This document shows positions 50,583-59,511 of a stretch of DNA of 64,000 nucleotides, in pieces. Where the stretch lies: NCBI RefSeq assembly GCF_030209475.1, contig NZ_JARVRW010000001.1, positions 372,001 to 436,000 of the forward strand. Reading direction: 5' to 3'. Under the pieces are notes generated by a model. It did no database searches. It worked only from the letters and a program-made list of their open reading frames with translations, and was not told where the DNA came from. Each line of letters begins with the position of its first letter. Position 1 is the first letter of the stretch. Made by a program: the position numbers and the translations under genes. The stretch is from Microbacterium sp. lyk4-40-TSB-66. Its GTDB lineage: Bacteria; Actinomycetota; Actinomycetes; Actinomycetales; Microbacteriaceae.

Positions 50583-51338
50583 ATGCTCGTCCTGCTTCCC
50601 CCGTCCGAGACCAAGCGCCCCGGAGGCGAGGGCGCGCCGCTCGATCTCGACCGCCTCGCCTTCCCGACCCTCCGTGAGCCGCGTGAGGCCGTCGTGGACG
50701 CCCTGGTCGCTCTTTCAGCCGATGAGGACGCAGCCGCACGAGTGCTCAAGCTAAGCGCGAGACGTCGTCACGAGATCGCCGACAACGCGGCCCTGCGCAC
50801 CGGGCCCACGATGGCCGCCGTGGACCGCTACACGGGAGTGCTCTACGACGCGCTGGATGCCGCGTCCCTCGACGGCGAGGCGCGGGCCTGGCTCGGCGCA
50901 CATGTCGCCATCCAATCGGCTCCTCTGGGGCCGGTGGGCGCCCTCGACCGGATTCCTACCTATCGACTGGCGGCGGGCACGTCGCTCCCGGGCGTCGCGT
51001 CGCTGCGCCGCGTGTGGGCTGACGCGGTCCGCGCTGCGGTCGCGGCTCGTACCCCCGACTTCGTGCTCGACCTTCGATCCGAAGCGTACGTCGCCCTCGG
51101 GCCCCTCCCGTCGACGGTCGCGTCGGCGTACATCCGCGTCGTGACACCGACACCGGGGGGAGCGGCACGCGCACTGAACCACTTCAACAAGCACGCGAAG
51201 GGGGCGTTCGTGCGATCGCTCGCGCGGCATCGACCGTCGATCGGCGACGTCGACGACCTCCGAGCGTCGGCGGAGTCGATGGGGTGGACCATCGTCGACG
51301 GGGTGGACGGTGAAGTCGCCCTGGTCGTCCGAGGATGA
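50583..51338 (+). CDS. yaaA: YaaA family peroxide-stress protein
   Basis: A UPF0246/YaaA protein of 251 aa, a cytoplasmic DNA-binding protein that limits free iron under peroxide stress in E. coli. The start MLVLLPPSETKRPGG and the conserved central YTGVLYDAL and C-terminal NHFNKHAKGAFVRSLA motifs are clear. ATG 50583 is 6 nt after GGAG; an in-frame GTG 6 nt earlier lacks room for the site. Single gene. Confidence 0.9.
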   Translation: MLVLLPPSETKRPGGEGAPLDLDRLAFPTLREPREAVVDALVALSADEDAAARVLKLSARRRHEIADNAALRTGPTMAAVDRYTGVLYDALDAASLDGEARAWLGAHVAIQSAPLGPVGALDRIPTYRLAAGTSLPGVASLRRVWADAVRAAVAARTPDFVLDLRSEAYVALGPLPSTVASAYIRVVTPTPGGAARALNHFNKHAKGAFVRSLARHRPSIGDVDDLRASAESMGWTIVDGVDGEVALVVRG

Positions 51339-51347
51339 AGACGCGTC

Positions 51348-51376
51348 TTTCAGTGTTCTCACAGCTTCGCTAGCAT
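51348..51376 (+). promoter_or_regulatory. Promoter of the DUF5684 gene
   Basis: TTTCAG (51348-51353), 17-nt spacer, TAGCAT (51371-51376); the gene's ATG is 57 nt further. Confidence 0.55.
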
Positions 51377-51433
51377 GTGAGCGCACGGGGCGCACGGATG
51401 CTTCGTCGCGCACTCGCCTGGAAAGGAATCCAC

Positions 51434-52102
51434 ATGAGTGACTCGTCTTACACGTACGACGACGGGAGCGGCTTCGCGGCCCTCGCGTTCCTGATCGTTC
51501 TTCTGCCCCTGCTGCTCATCAGCATCTTCGCGGGGTACATCATCTCGTCGTTCTTCCTCATGAAGATCTTCGAGAAGGCCGGGGTGCAGGGCAAGTGGCG
51601 CGCCTGGGTGCCGATCTACAACACGCTCGTCGCCGCGAAGCTCGGCGACGTCTCGCCGTGGGCTTACCTCATCGTGGTGGTCGGCGCGAGCGTCCTGAGC
51701 AACATCCCGGTCATCGGCTTCGTCTTCGGTCTCGTCGCGGTCGCGGCGAGCGTCGTGGTCGCCTGGCGGATCGGTCTGAAGTTCGGCAAGGACTGGCCGT
51801 TGTTGCTTCTGTGGCTCATCCCCGGCATCGGAACGTTGATCTGGCTCGGCATCCTGGCCTTCGGGTCCGCCCGCTGGAACCCCGCCATCGCGCCCGCACC
51901 GTGGGCGAACACCGTCGCCGCGGACAAGACCGTCTGGGACGGCATCCCGGTGCAGCCCAGCCAGTCCGTCTCCGGCACCGGGGGCCCCGGCTACGGTGGC
52001 CCCGGCTACGGTGGCCCCGGCTACGGTGGCCCCGCGACGGGCTCCACGCCGCCTCCGGCCCCGGGCACCACGCCTCCGCCGCCCGCACCGCCGCAGTACT
52101 GA
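51434..52102 (+). CDS. DUF5684 membrane protein with Gly/Pro-rich tail
   Basis: A 222-residue protein with about four hydrophobic helices. The loop MKIFEKAGVQGKWRAWVPIYN after helix 1 is the DUF5684 hallmark shared with the protein at 13199. The C-terminal 70 residues hold three GYGGP repeats (15-nt DNA repeats at 51989-52033) and Pro-rich sequence, ending PPQY, which might bind a partner domain. GGAAAGGAATCC precedes the ATG at 51434. Function unknown. Confidence 0.78.
   Translation: MSDSSYTYDDGSGFAALAFLIVLLPLLLISIFAGYIISSFFLMKIFEKAGVQGKWRAWVPIYNTLVAAKLGDVSPWAYLIVVVGASVLSNIPVIGFVFGLVAVAASVVVAWRIGLKFGKDWPLLLLWLIPGIGTLIWLGILAFGSARWNPAIAPAPWANTVAADKTVWDGIPVQPSQSVSGTGGPGYGGPGYGGPGYGGPATGSTPPPAPGTTPPPPAPPQY
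51989..52033 (+). repeat. Three exact 15-nt tandem repeats
   Basis: GGCTACGGTGGCCCC three times in a row, encoding GYGGP, in the tail of the DUF5684 protein. In-frame slippage would change copy number without a frameshift. Confidence 0.9.
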
Positions 52103-52108
52103 ACCGGG

Positions 52109-52139
52109 GAAGGGCCTCTCGCACTGCGGGAGGCCCTTC
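52109..52139 (+). terminator. Intrinsic terminator of the DUF5684 gene
   Basis: GAAGGGCCTC (52109-52118) pairs with GAGGCCCTTC (52130-52139), starting 7 nt after the stop codon. The following 210 bases to the phosphatase gene contain no convincing gene. Confidence 0.8.
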
Positions 52140-52353
52140 GTCGTCTCCGCAGTCGGGCTCGCGTGGTACTGCGCAGCGGGCGCGCCATCAGGGCTCGCGC
52201 GAGCAGCGCACGGCCGGCTGCGTGGCGGACGCTTCAGGACCCCCGTTGGCCCGCCGCACGAGCGAGGTTCGCGGGTGGCGTCCGGGCGTCTACTAGGATG
52301 ACAGGGCCGTGCGTATCCGCCGGCGCTGTCGTCGGCCAACCGGAGGATCGTTC

Positions 52354-53127
52354 GTGCCCGAGGTGACCACCCACACGCGCAACGTCCCGTTGGGGTCGAC
52401 GACGCTGCAGCTGTCGTGGGCTGCCGGCACCGACACGGGCCGCCGGCGCGAGGTCAACCAGGACGCCGTCCTCGCCGAGTTCCCCCTCTTCGTCGTCGCC
52501 GACGGAATGGGCGGTCATCTGGGTGGGGAGATCGCCAGCGCGAGCACGGTCGACCGCCTGCGTGCCGTCGTCGAAGGTGGCGCGGTCTCGACCAAGAACA
52601 TCGAGAAAGCGCTGTCGCGGGCGGTGAAGGACATCGTCTCGCACCCCGAGACCACCGACGAGGGCACCGGGACGACGCTCACGGGGGTCTACCTCGAGAC
52701 GCACACCGAAGAGCCCCACTGGGTGACGCTGAACATCGGCGACTCGCGCGTGTACGTGCTGCGTGACGGCGAGATCGTCCAGGTCACCACCGACCACTCC
52801 GTCGTCCAAGAGCTCATCGCCGCGGGTCGCCTCAGCCCCGAAGAGGCCGAGAACCACCCTTACGGCAACGTCATCACCCGCGCCGTCGGACCCAGCGACA
52901 GCGTCAAGCCCGACTACCTGCGACTCGACGTCCTCGACGGCGACCGCTTCGTGATCTGCTCGGACGGACTCACCAAAGAGCTCACCGATTTCGGCATCCG
53001 TCACTTCCTCGAGGCCAACTCCGACCCCGCCGCCGCGGTCGAGGCGATGATGGCGGCGGCCCTTGAGAACGGCGGCCGCGACAACATCACGATCGTCGTC
53101 CTCGACGTCGTGCGTCGCGACTCCTGA
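52354..53127 (+). CDS. PP2C-type Ser/Thr protein phosphatase
   Basis: A soluble metal-dependent phosphatase of 257 aa. The motifs are REVNQDA (Asp37), VVADGMGGH (Asp50), GTGTTLTG, LNIGDSRVYVL, ICSDGLTKELTD and the final GGRDNITIVVL, all standard for PPM phosphatases and binding two Mn/Mg ions. It most likely reverses Ser/Thr kinases such as the one at 15244, although the two are 36 kb apart. GGAGGATCG lies before GTG 52354, the preferred start; GTG 52309, 9 nt after TAGGAT, is an alternative leaderless start. Confidence 0.93.
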   Translation: MPEVTTHTRNVPLGSTTLQLSWAAGTDTGRRREVNQDAVLAEFPLFVVADGMGGHLGGEIASASTVDRLRAVVEGGAVSTKNIEKALSRAVKDIVSHPETTDEGTGTTLTGVYLETHTEEPHWVTLNIGDSRVYVLRDGEIVQVTTDHSVVQELIAAGRLSPEEAENHPYGNVITRAVGPSDSVKPDYLRLDVLDGDRFVICSDGLTKELTDFGIRHFLEANSDPAAAVEAMMAAALENGGRDNITIVVLDVVRRDS

Positions 53128-53217
53128 CACAGCGCGCCACCCACGCGGCGGTGGCGCACCGGTCCCGCCCTCCGTCGTGACGCCGGACGTCCCGGCCGCC
53201 CGGCACGAAGACTCCGC

Positions 53218-53247
53218 TTGACCGCGATAGGCCGCGGATCCTACGTT
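53218..53247 (+). promoter_or_regulatory. Leaderless promoter of the APC permease gene
   Basis: TTGACC (53218-53223), 18-nt spacer, TACGTT (53242-53247). The ATG at 53254 is 6 nt after the -10 box, at the expected transcription start, and no ribosome site exists. Confidence 0.7.
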
Positions 53248-53253
53248 CGGGAC

Positions 53254-54786
53254 ATGACCGCTGCACCCGAACGCACGTCCGGCAAGGGCCTGGCCACCGG
53301 CACCCTGGGTTTGTGGGGCTCGACCGTGATCGGTCTGGCATCCACCGCCCCGGTGTACTCCCTCGTGGCGACCCTGGGCTTCGTCGTGCTGGCGGTGGGA
53401 TCGTCGGCGCCGATCGCCTTCATCATCGCGTTCATCCCGATGCTGTTCATCGCCTTCGCCTATCGCGAGCTGAACAACGATGTGCCCGATTGCGGGACGA
53501 CGTTCACCTGGAGCACGAAAGCCTTCGGGCCGTGGATCGGGTGGATGGGCGGGTGGGGCGTGGCCGTGGCCGGCATGGTGGTGCTGGCGAACCTCTCCCA
53601 GATCGCGGGCATCTACCTCTGGTCGCTGATCGGCGACGGATCGCTCGCAGAGAACGTGCCGCTCGTCACGGCGACGGGCGTGGCCTTCATCGCGGCGATG
53701 ACGTACGTCAGCTACCGCGGGGTGGAGATCGGCGAGCGCATCCAGAACGTCCTGCTCGGTGTGCAGTACCTCGTGCTGGCGCTGTTCGTGGTGCTGGCGC
53801 TGTGGAAGTTCTTCGACGGTACCGCCCCCAACCCGACCCCCTTCGACCTCGCCTGGTTCAACCCGTTCGGCTTCAGCGACTACAGCGGCTTCATCGAGGC
53901 GGTGCTGCTGGCCCTGTTCATCTACTGGGGATGGGACACGTGCCTCGCCCTCAATGAGGAGACGAAGGACCCCAAGCGCATCCCCGGTCGGGCGGCACTG
54001 CTGACGACCGTGATCCTGCTCGGCACGTACGTCACGGTGACGGTCGCTGCGATGATGTATGCCGGTGTCGGCGAGGACGGCGCGGGACTGGCGAACCCCG
54101 AGAACGCGGATGACGTGTTCCTGGCGCTCAAAGACGGGCTCTTCGGTCCGTTCGGGTGGGTGCTCATCGTCGCGGTGCTCATCTCCGCCGTGTCCTCGAC
54201 CCAGACGACGATCCTCCCCACCGCGCGCGGAACCCTGGCGATGGCGGCGTACAAGGCCCTCCCGCGCCGCTTCCAGACGGTGCACCCGCGCTACCGCACG
54301 CCGTCGTTCTCGACCCTCGTGATGGGCATCGTCGCGAGCGTCTACTACGTGGGCATGACCCTCATCAGCGACGACATCCTGCAGGATTCGATCCTGTCCC
54401 TCGGTCTGGCGATCGCGTTCTACTACGCCATGACCGGATACGCCTGCGTCTGGTACTTCCGCCGTGAGCTGACCTCCTCGGCGAAGAACCTCGTCACCCG
54501 TGGCATCCTGCCGCTTCTCGGAGCCCTCATGCTCACGTACGCCTTCATCCAGTCGGCGATCGACATGTACGACCCCGAGTACGGCAACACCGTCCTGCTC
54601 GGGATCGGGGGGACCTTCGTCGTGGGGATCGGCGCGCTCGCGATCGGTGTCGTGCTGATGGTGATCTGGTTCGCCTTCCCCGGCGCGAAGCCGTTCTTCC
54701 GGGGCGAGAGCCTCAACCGCGACACCGAGGTGCTCGTGCCCGACGAGCCCATCGCCTACCCGAGGTCGGTGGACGGCGGGATGTGA
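53254..54786 (+). CDS. APC family amino-acid permease
   Basis: A 12-helix transporter of 510 aa. The APC signature appears in the first helices (GTLGLWGSTVIGLASTAPVYS) and in the conserved YREL and WGWDTCLALNEETKDPKRIPGRA loop after helix 6, which matches the amino-acid/polyamine/organocation family. Substrate is not clear from sequence; many related actinobacterial proteins carry basic or neutral amino acids. The start at 53254 is set by the adjacent promoter. A terminator follows directly. Confidence 0.88.
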   Translation: MTAAPERTSGKGLATGTLGLWGSTVIGLASTAPVYSLVATLGFVVLAVGSSAPIAFIIAFIPMLFIAFAYRELNNDVPDCGTTFTWSTKAFGPWIGWMGGWGVAVAGMVVLANLSQIAGIYLWSLIGDGSLAENVPLVTATGVAFIAAMTYVSYRGVEIGERIQNVLLGVQYLVLALFVVLALWKFFDGTAPNPTPFDLAWFNPFGFSDYSGFIEAVLLALFIYWGWDTCLALNEETKDPKRIPGRAALLTTVILLGTYVTVTVAAMMYAGVGEDGAGLANPENADDVFLALKDGLFGPFGWVLIVAVLISAVSSTQTTILPTARGTLAMAAYKALPRRFQTVHPRYRTPSFSTLVMGIVASVYYVGMTLISDDILQDSILSLGLAIAFYYAMTGYACVWYFRRELTSSAKNLVTRGILPLLGALMLTYAFIQSAIDMYDPEYGNTVLLGIGGTFVVGIGALAIGVVLMVIWFAFPGAKPFFRGESLNRDTEVLVPDEPIAYPRSVDGGM

Positions 54787-54792
54787 GGATCG

Positions 54793-54814
54793 GCCGCCGT
54801 CGTCAGACGGCGGC
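54793..54814. terminator. Intrinsic terminator between permease and asparaginase genes
   Basis: GCCGCCGTC (54793-54801), loop GTCA, GACGGCGGC (54806-54814). It overlaps the last codons of the convergent asparaginase gene and could serve both directions. Confidence 0.75.
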
Positions 54815-55783
54815 GCGGATCGCGCCCACCTCGCGTCCGCCCCCGAGGACCGACAGCGAGAGGTGCGAAACGGCGTCGGCGACGGCTTCCGGCGTCAGAG
54901 CGCCGGTGCGTTCCAGCAACCGCAGCGCCACGACGTGGCCGGCGCGGTTCGATCCGTCGAGCATCTTCAGGGCGACGGTCGTGCCGTCGGGGGCCGTCAT
55001 GACCTGCACGCCCTCGGCGCCCATCTTGCTGAAGACGCCGAGGCGCTCGATGACGACGGTGTCGGGGCGGCCCGGGCCGTCGATCGTCCAGGGGTGCTCG
55101 CGCACGGCGCGCACCAGCGTTCCGGCGCTGCGGTGCAGCGCGAAGGGGGACCGCTCGGACGACGTGGCGATGCGCTGGATGGCGCGGGCGAGGCCCACGA
55201 GGCTCATCGCGTACACCGGTGCCCCGCAGCCGTCGATCGCGGTGGTGGTGAGTCGCTCGCCGATGAGGCGCTCGATCACCTCGCGGATGTGCACCTGGAG
55301 GGGGTGCTGCACGTCGAGGTAGTCCTCGATCGACCATCCGTTGGCGACGCACGTCGACAGCATCGCGGCGTGCTTGCCGGAGCAGTTCATGCGGAGGGGC
55401 GAAGGAGCCCCGTGATCGCGGACGAGCTCGTCGCGGGACGCAGCGTCGGAGGGCCACGCGGCGGGGCAGCCGAGGTCGTCCTCGGTCAGACCCGCCGACT
55501 GCAGGATGCCGCGGGCCACCTCGACGTGCTGCTCGGTGCCGCAGTGACTCGCCATCGAGATCGCGAGACGTTCGTCGGCGAGGTCGACCCCGGCCGAGAG
55601 GCACGCGAGCGCCTGCAGGGGCTTCATGCTGGAGCGGGGGAGGAAGGCGGCCGTGGCGTCGCCGAGGGTGAGCTTCTCGGACCCGTCGGGGGCCAGGACG
55701 ACCGCGACACCGTGGTGCCGCGACTCGACGAATCCGTTGCGGTCGACGACGGCGAGCTCGGCGAAAGCGGGGGGCGTGGGCAT
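54803..55783 (-). CDS. Asparaginase (Rhizobium-type class, Asparaginase_II family)
   Basis: A cytoplasmic L-asparaginase of 326 aa of the ReAII-like family, unrelated to E. coli AnsA/AnsB. The conserved elements are FLPRSSMKPLQALACL, SMASHCGTEQHVEVAR, RMNCSGKHAAMLSTC and DGCGAPVYAMSL, which carry the active-site Ser-Lys pair and metal-binding Cys/Lys. It hydrolyses asparagine to aspartate and ammonia. It lies head-to-head with the OsmC gene (104 bp apart), where its promoter must be. Confidence 0.9.
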   Translation of the reverse strand: MPTPPAFAELAVVDRNGFVESRHHGVAVVLAPDGSEKLTLGDATAAFLPRSSMKPLQALACLSAGVDLADERLAISMASHCGTEQHVEVARGILQSAGLTEDDLGCPAAWPSDAASRDELVRDHGAPSPLRMNCSGKHAAMLSTCVANGWSIEDYLDVQHPLQVHIREVIERLIGERLTTTAIDGCGAPVYAMSLVGLARAIQRIATSSERSPFALHRSAGTLVRAVREHPWTIDGPGRPDTVVIERLGVFSKMGAEGVQVMTAPDGTTVALKMLDGSNRAGHVVALRLLERTGALTPEAVADAVSHLSLSVLGGGREVGAIRAAV

Positions 55784-55887
55784 CCCTCCATGGTATCCCG
55801 GCCGCCTCCTTCGCCACCGGTGGCTCCGGGGCGAGCCCGGACGGACGGAGCGGCCCGCTCGGACGCGGGGGGCGGCAGACTGGGGGC

Positions 55888-56364
55888 ATGAACGGAGAGC
55901 ATCACTACCGCTTGCGCTCGACCTGGACCGGCGATCGGGGGAGCGGCACCAGCGGCTATCGCGATTACGACCGCGCCGTCACCCTGGAGGTCGAGGGGAA
56001 GCCGGCCATCGCGGCATCCGCCGACAAGCCCTTCCGGGGCGACCCCGCCAAGTGGAACCCGGAAGAGCTGCTTCTCGCGGCCCTCAGCGAGTGCCATCTG
56101 CTGTCGTACCTGCACGCCTGCACTACGACCGGGGTCGTCGTCACGGCCTACGAGGACGACGCGACCGGCACGATGCAGGAGGACGGCAACAGCGGGGGAG
56201 CCTTCACCGAGGTGGTGCTGCGCCCCCGCGTGCGGGTCGCGGAGGAATCCATGGTGGATGCCGCGCGCGCGGCGCACCGACAGGCGCGCGAGTGGTGCTT
56301 CATCGCGAACTCGGTGAACTTCCCCGTGCGCCACGAGGCGGAGATCACCGTCGGCCGAGGATGA
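55888..56364 (+). CDS. OsmC family peroxiredoxin-like protein
   Basis: A 158-residue protein of the OsmC/Ohr superfamily, which reduces organic peroxides through two Cys residues. Cys69 (LLLAALSECHLLSYLH) and Cys137 (REWCFIANSVNFPV) stand at the family positions. The sequence is nearer OsmC-like proteins than Ohr. It is transcribed alone; a small membrane gene starts 65 bp downstream. Promoter region shared with the divergent asparaginase gene. Confidence 0.9.
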   Translation: MNGEHHYRLRSTWTGDRGSGTSGYRDYDRAVTLEVEGKPAIAASADKPFRGDPAKWNPEELLLAALSECHLLSYLHACTTTGVVVTAYEDDATGTMQEDGNSGGAFTEVVLRPRVRVAEESMVDAARAAHRQAREWCFIANSVNFPVRHEAEITVGRG

Positions 56365-56428
56365 TCTCGGCGGCCGCGACGACGGCGGCGGAGCCGCCGG
56401 CGTGAGCAGGGCGTCGTACAGTGAGCGC

Positions 56429-56908
56429 ATGGAGCTCGAACCGGCCCTGCGCCGCCTCGACCGGCTCGCCGGCGGGCGGGCGGCGGATCACCGCGTCGCC
56501 GTGTCCGACGAGCCGAAGGTGCGGCGCGCTTTCCGCGCGATGACGATCCTGCTGGCCGCCGGCTTCGTCCTCGGGGTGGCCACCGTCGTCGTCGCCTCCG
56601 TGATGACGCTGAACGGCGGCGACGTGGGGTTCGCGGTGTGGATGCGCTGCCTCGTGGTGCTGGCGATCACCACGACGCTGTTCTACTTCCTCTGGCGGGC
56701 ACGCGCGGGGTGGTACTGGGCGTTCCGGCGTCTGCAGTTGTTCAGTCGCATCTTCCCCGTCGTCGCGCTCGTCCTGGCGGCCATCCCCGGCCTCTACCCG
56801 TTCTGGGTGGTCACCGAGCAGATCCTGTTCGCGATCCTGCTGATCGGCGTCTCGGACTACCTGCAGTCCGACGCGGTACGCGCGGCGTACCCGAAGCCGC
56901 AGCGCTGA
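56429..56908 (+). CDS. Hypothetical four-helix membrane protein
   Basis: A 159-residue membrane protein. A charged N-terminus (residues 1-38) precedes four hydrophobic helices; a WRARAGWYWAFRRLQLFSRIF loop sits between the second and third. TACAGT (56417-56422) lies 6 nt before the ATG, the leaderless pattern, which sets the start against GTG 56402. Function unknown; no family recognised. Confidence 0.7.
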   Translation: MELEPALRRLDRLAGGRAADHRVAVSDEPKVRRAFRAMTILLAAGFVLGVATVVVASVMTLNGGDVGFAVWMRCLVVLAITTTLFYFLWRARAGWYWAFRRLQLFSRIFPVVALVLAAIPGLYPFWVVTEQILFAILLIGVSDYLQSDAVRAAYPKPQR

Positions 56909-56995
56909 GACACGGCATCCGGATGCCGGTGCGCCGGTGTCTGCGGGCCCGGCTTCTCTCCGCGGCATCGGGCGCTCCGAGGAACCACGGGACGA

Positions 56996-57030
56996 CGGAA
57001 CCCCGCCGGCAGGACGCCGACGGGGTTCCG
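56996..57030. terminator. Bidirectional terminator between a membrane gene and glpK
   Basis: CGGAACCCCG (56996-57005) pairs with CGGGGTTCCG (57021-57030), with an inner CGGC/GCCG extension. It faces the convergent ends at 56908 (+) and 57047 (-). Confidence 0.85.
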
Positions 57031-57046
57031 ATCGTGAGGAGGGCGC

Positions 57047-58558
57047 TCAGCGCACGTCGTCGTCGATCCAGTCCATGGACTTCGAGACGGCCTTCTTCCA
57101 CAGGCGCAGCTCGCGCTCGCGCTCGCCGGAATCCATGTTCGGCTCCCAGCGCTTGTCCTCCTGCCAGTTGGCGCGGAGGTCGTCGAGGTTGTCCCAGAAC
57201 CCGACGGCCAGACCCGCGGCGTAGGCGGCGCCGAGAGCGGTGGTCTCGGCCACGACCGGACGCACGACCGGGACGCCGAGGATGTCCGCCTGGAACTGCA
57301 TGAGGGCGTCGTTGGCGGTCATGCCGCCGTCGACCTTCAGCTCGGCGAGGTCGACGCCGGAATCGGCGTTGACGGCGTCGAGGACCTCTCGCGTCTGGAA
57401 GGCGGTGGCCTCCAGTGCGGCGCGGGCGATGTGGCCCTTGTTGACGTAGCGCGTCATTCCGACGATGGCGCCGCGGGCGTCTGGACGCCAGTAGGGGGCG
57501 AAAAGACCCGAGAACGCGGGGACGAAGTACACCCCGCCGTTGTCGTCGACGCCCGAGGCGAGGGCTTCGACCTCGGGGGCCGAGGAGATGATGCCGAGCT
57601 GGTCGCGCAGCCACTGGATGAGCGACCCGGTGACGGCGATCGACCCCTCGAGCGCGTAGCGGGCGGGCTGCTCGCCGAGCTTGTATCCCAGCGTCGTCAG
57701 CAGCCCGTTCTTCGAGTGGACGATCTCCTCGCCCGTCTGGAAGATGAGGAAGTTGCCCGTGCCGTAGGTGTTCTTGCTCTCGCCCGGATCGAAGGCCGCC
57801 TGGCCGAAGGTCGCGGCCTGCTGGTCGCCCAGGATGCCGGCGATCGGGGTCTCGCGAAGCAGCGACGAGGACTCCACCGCACCGTAGACCTCGGAGGAGG
57901 AGCGGATCTCGGGCATCATCGAGCGGGGGACACCGAAGTCGGACAGGATGTCGTCGCGCCACGAGAGCGTCTCGAGATCCATGAACAGCGTGCGGCTCGC
58001 GTTGGTGACGTCGGTCGCGTGCACGCCGCCATCGGTGCCGCCGGTGAGGTTCCACAGCACCCAGGTGTCGGTGGTGCCGAAGATGAGATCGCCGGCCTCG
58101 GCCTTCTCCCGGGCGCCGTCGACGTTCTCGAGGATCCAGACGATCTTCGTGCCCGAGAAGTAGGTCGCCAGCGGCAGGCCCACGACGCTCTTGTAGCGCT
58201 CGGGGTCGCCGTCGGCGAGGCGGTCGACGATGGACTGCGTGCGCGTGTCCTGCCAGACGATGGCGTTGTACACGGGCTTGCCGGTGTTCTTGTCCCACAC
58301 CACCGCGGTCTCGCGCTGGTTGGTGATGCCCACCGCGGCGATGTCGTGGCGGGTGATGTCGGCGCGGCTGAGGGCCAGGCCGATCACCTCCTGGGTGTTG
58401 CGCCAGATCTCGAGGGGGTCGTGCTCGACCCACCCCGCGCGGGGGAAGATCTGCTCGTGCTCCTTCTGTCCGACGGAGACGACGCTCCCGGACTTGTCGA
58501 AGATCATCGCGCGGGTGGAGGTCGTGCCCTGGTCGATGGCGAGGACGTAGTCAGCCAT
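57047..58558 (-). CDS. glpK: Glycerol kinase
   Basis: An FGGY-family kinase of 503 aa making glycerol-3-phosphate. [21 protein letters not shown] is the N-terminal ATPase loop, [13 protein letters not shown] and [17 protein letters not shown] are FGGY signatures. A phospho-His loop residue typical of Gram-positive kinases is not certain from sequence. It lies 74 bp after glpF in the glpD-glpF-glpK order. Confidence 0.96.
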   Translation of the reverse strand: MADYVLAIDQGTTSTRAMIFDKSGSVVSVGQKEHEQIFPRAGWVEHDPLEIWRNTQEVIGLALSRADITRHDIAAVGITNQRETAVVWDKNTGKPVYNAIVWQDTRTQSIVDRLADGDPERYKSVVGLPLATYFSGTKIVWILENVDGAREKAEAGDLIFGTTDTWVLWNLTGGTDGGVHATDVTNASRTLFMDLETLSWRDDILSDFGVPRSMMPEIRSSSEVYGAVESSSLLRETPIAGILGDQQAATFGQAAFDPGESKNTYGTGNFLIFQTGEEIVHSKNGLLTTLGYKLGEQPARYALEGSIAVTGSLIQWLRDQLGIISSAPEVEALASGVDDNGGVYFVPAFSGLFAPYWRPDARGAIVGMTRYVNKGHIARAALEATAFQTREVLDAVNADSGVDLAELKVDGGMTANDALMQFQADILGVPVVRPVVAETTALGAAYAAGLAVGFWDNLDDLRANWQEDKRWEPNMDSGERERELRLWKKAVSKSMDWIDDDVR

Positions 58559-58632
58559 GAAGTGACTCCTTTGTCTTGTTTCGGGGAAGAGGTGGGAAAG
58601 CGGCCGGGGCGCCGGTTGCGGCGCCCCGGGGA

Positions 58633-59388
58633 TCACGAGCCGAGGCCGAGGAGGACGGGCGCCAGCAGACCCGCGAGCAGACCACCGACGAGGGGGCCGG
58701 CCACGGGGACCCAGGCGTAACCCCAGTCGCTGCTGCCCTTGCCCTTGATGGGCAGGATGGCGTGGGCGATGCGGGGTCCGAGGTCACGGGCGGGGTTGAT
58801 GGCGTAGCCGGTCGGGCCACCCAGCGAGGCGCCGATACCGACCACGAGCAGGGCCACGGGGACAGCCGCGAGACCGCCGATGCCTCCCGGGACGCCGATG
58901 TCGGCCACGCCGTAGTCGCCGAAGCCGAAGATCACGAACACCAGGACGAAGGTCGCGATGACCTCGGTGAGGAAGTTGAAGCCGTAGGAGCGGATGGCGG
59001 GACCGGTCGAGAAGACGCCGAGCTTGGCGGCGGGGTCGGGCTCGTCGTCGAAGTGCTGCTTGTAGGAGGCCCAGGCGAGCACGGCACCGATGATGGCACC
59101 CACCATCTGCGCGGCGACGGCCACGAGGAACTGGACGAAGACGATCTTGCCGGCCACCAGCAGGCCGATCGAGACCGCGGGGTTCAGCTGGGCGCCGGAG
59201 TACGCGGAGACGATGACACCGGCGAAGACCGCCAGGCCCCATCCCCAGTTGACCATCAGGGTTCCGCCGGCGTTGCCCTTGGTCTTGGCAAGGGCCACGT
59301 TCGCGACCACGCCGCAGCCCAGCAGGATGAGCATCGCGGTGCCGACCACCTCCGAGAGGAAGTACAGCCCCAGGTTCACTTCTTGCAT
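58633..59388 (-). CDS. glpF: Glycerol uptake facilitator (aquaglyceroporin)
   Basis: A six-helix MIP channel of 251 aa carrying glycerol across the membrane. The first pore motif is QLNPAVS and the second INPARD; the Asp after the second NPAR fits the glycerol-permeable group. The start [20 protein letters not shown] gives a normal length. It lies between glpD and glpK; a hairpin separates it from glpD. Confidence 0.95.
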   Translation of the reverse strand: MQEVNLGLYFLSEVVGTAMLILLGCGVVANVALAKTKGNAGGTLMVNWGWGLAVFAGVIVSAYSGAQLNPAVSIGLLVAGKIVFVQFLVAVAAQMVGAIIGAVLAWASYKQHFDDEPDPAAKLGVFSTGPAIRSYGFNFLTEVIATFVLVFVIFGFGDYGVADIGVPGGIGGLAAVPVALLVVGIGASLGGPTGYAINPARDLGPRIAHAILPIKGKGSSDWGYAWVPVAGPLVGGLLAGLLAPVLLGLGS

Positions 59389-59472
59389 GTCGTCATCGAC
59401 CTTTCTTCGGTCACCCGGACAACTTCGGCGCGGGTGATGTTATGCGGCTCAGTGCTCTGAACCTACGACCGG

Positions 59473-59506
59473 CGTGCGGGCGCGGAACAGATGCCGCGCC
59501 CGCACG
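59473..59506. terminator. Hairpin between glpD and glpF
   Basis: CGTGCGGGCGCGG (59473-59485) pairs perfectly with CCGCGCCCGCACG (59494-59506). It lies just after the glpD stop and before glpF in the minus direction. It may terminate or attenuate glpD transcription, or act as an RNA-processing site that sets unequal expression. Confidence 0.65.
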
Positions 59507-59511
59507 TTCTC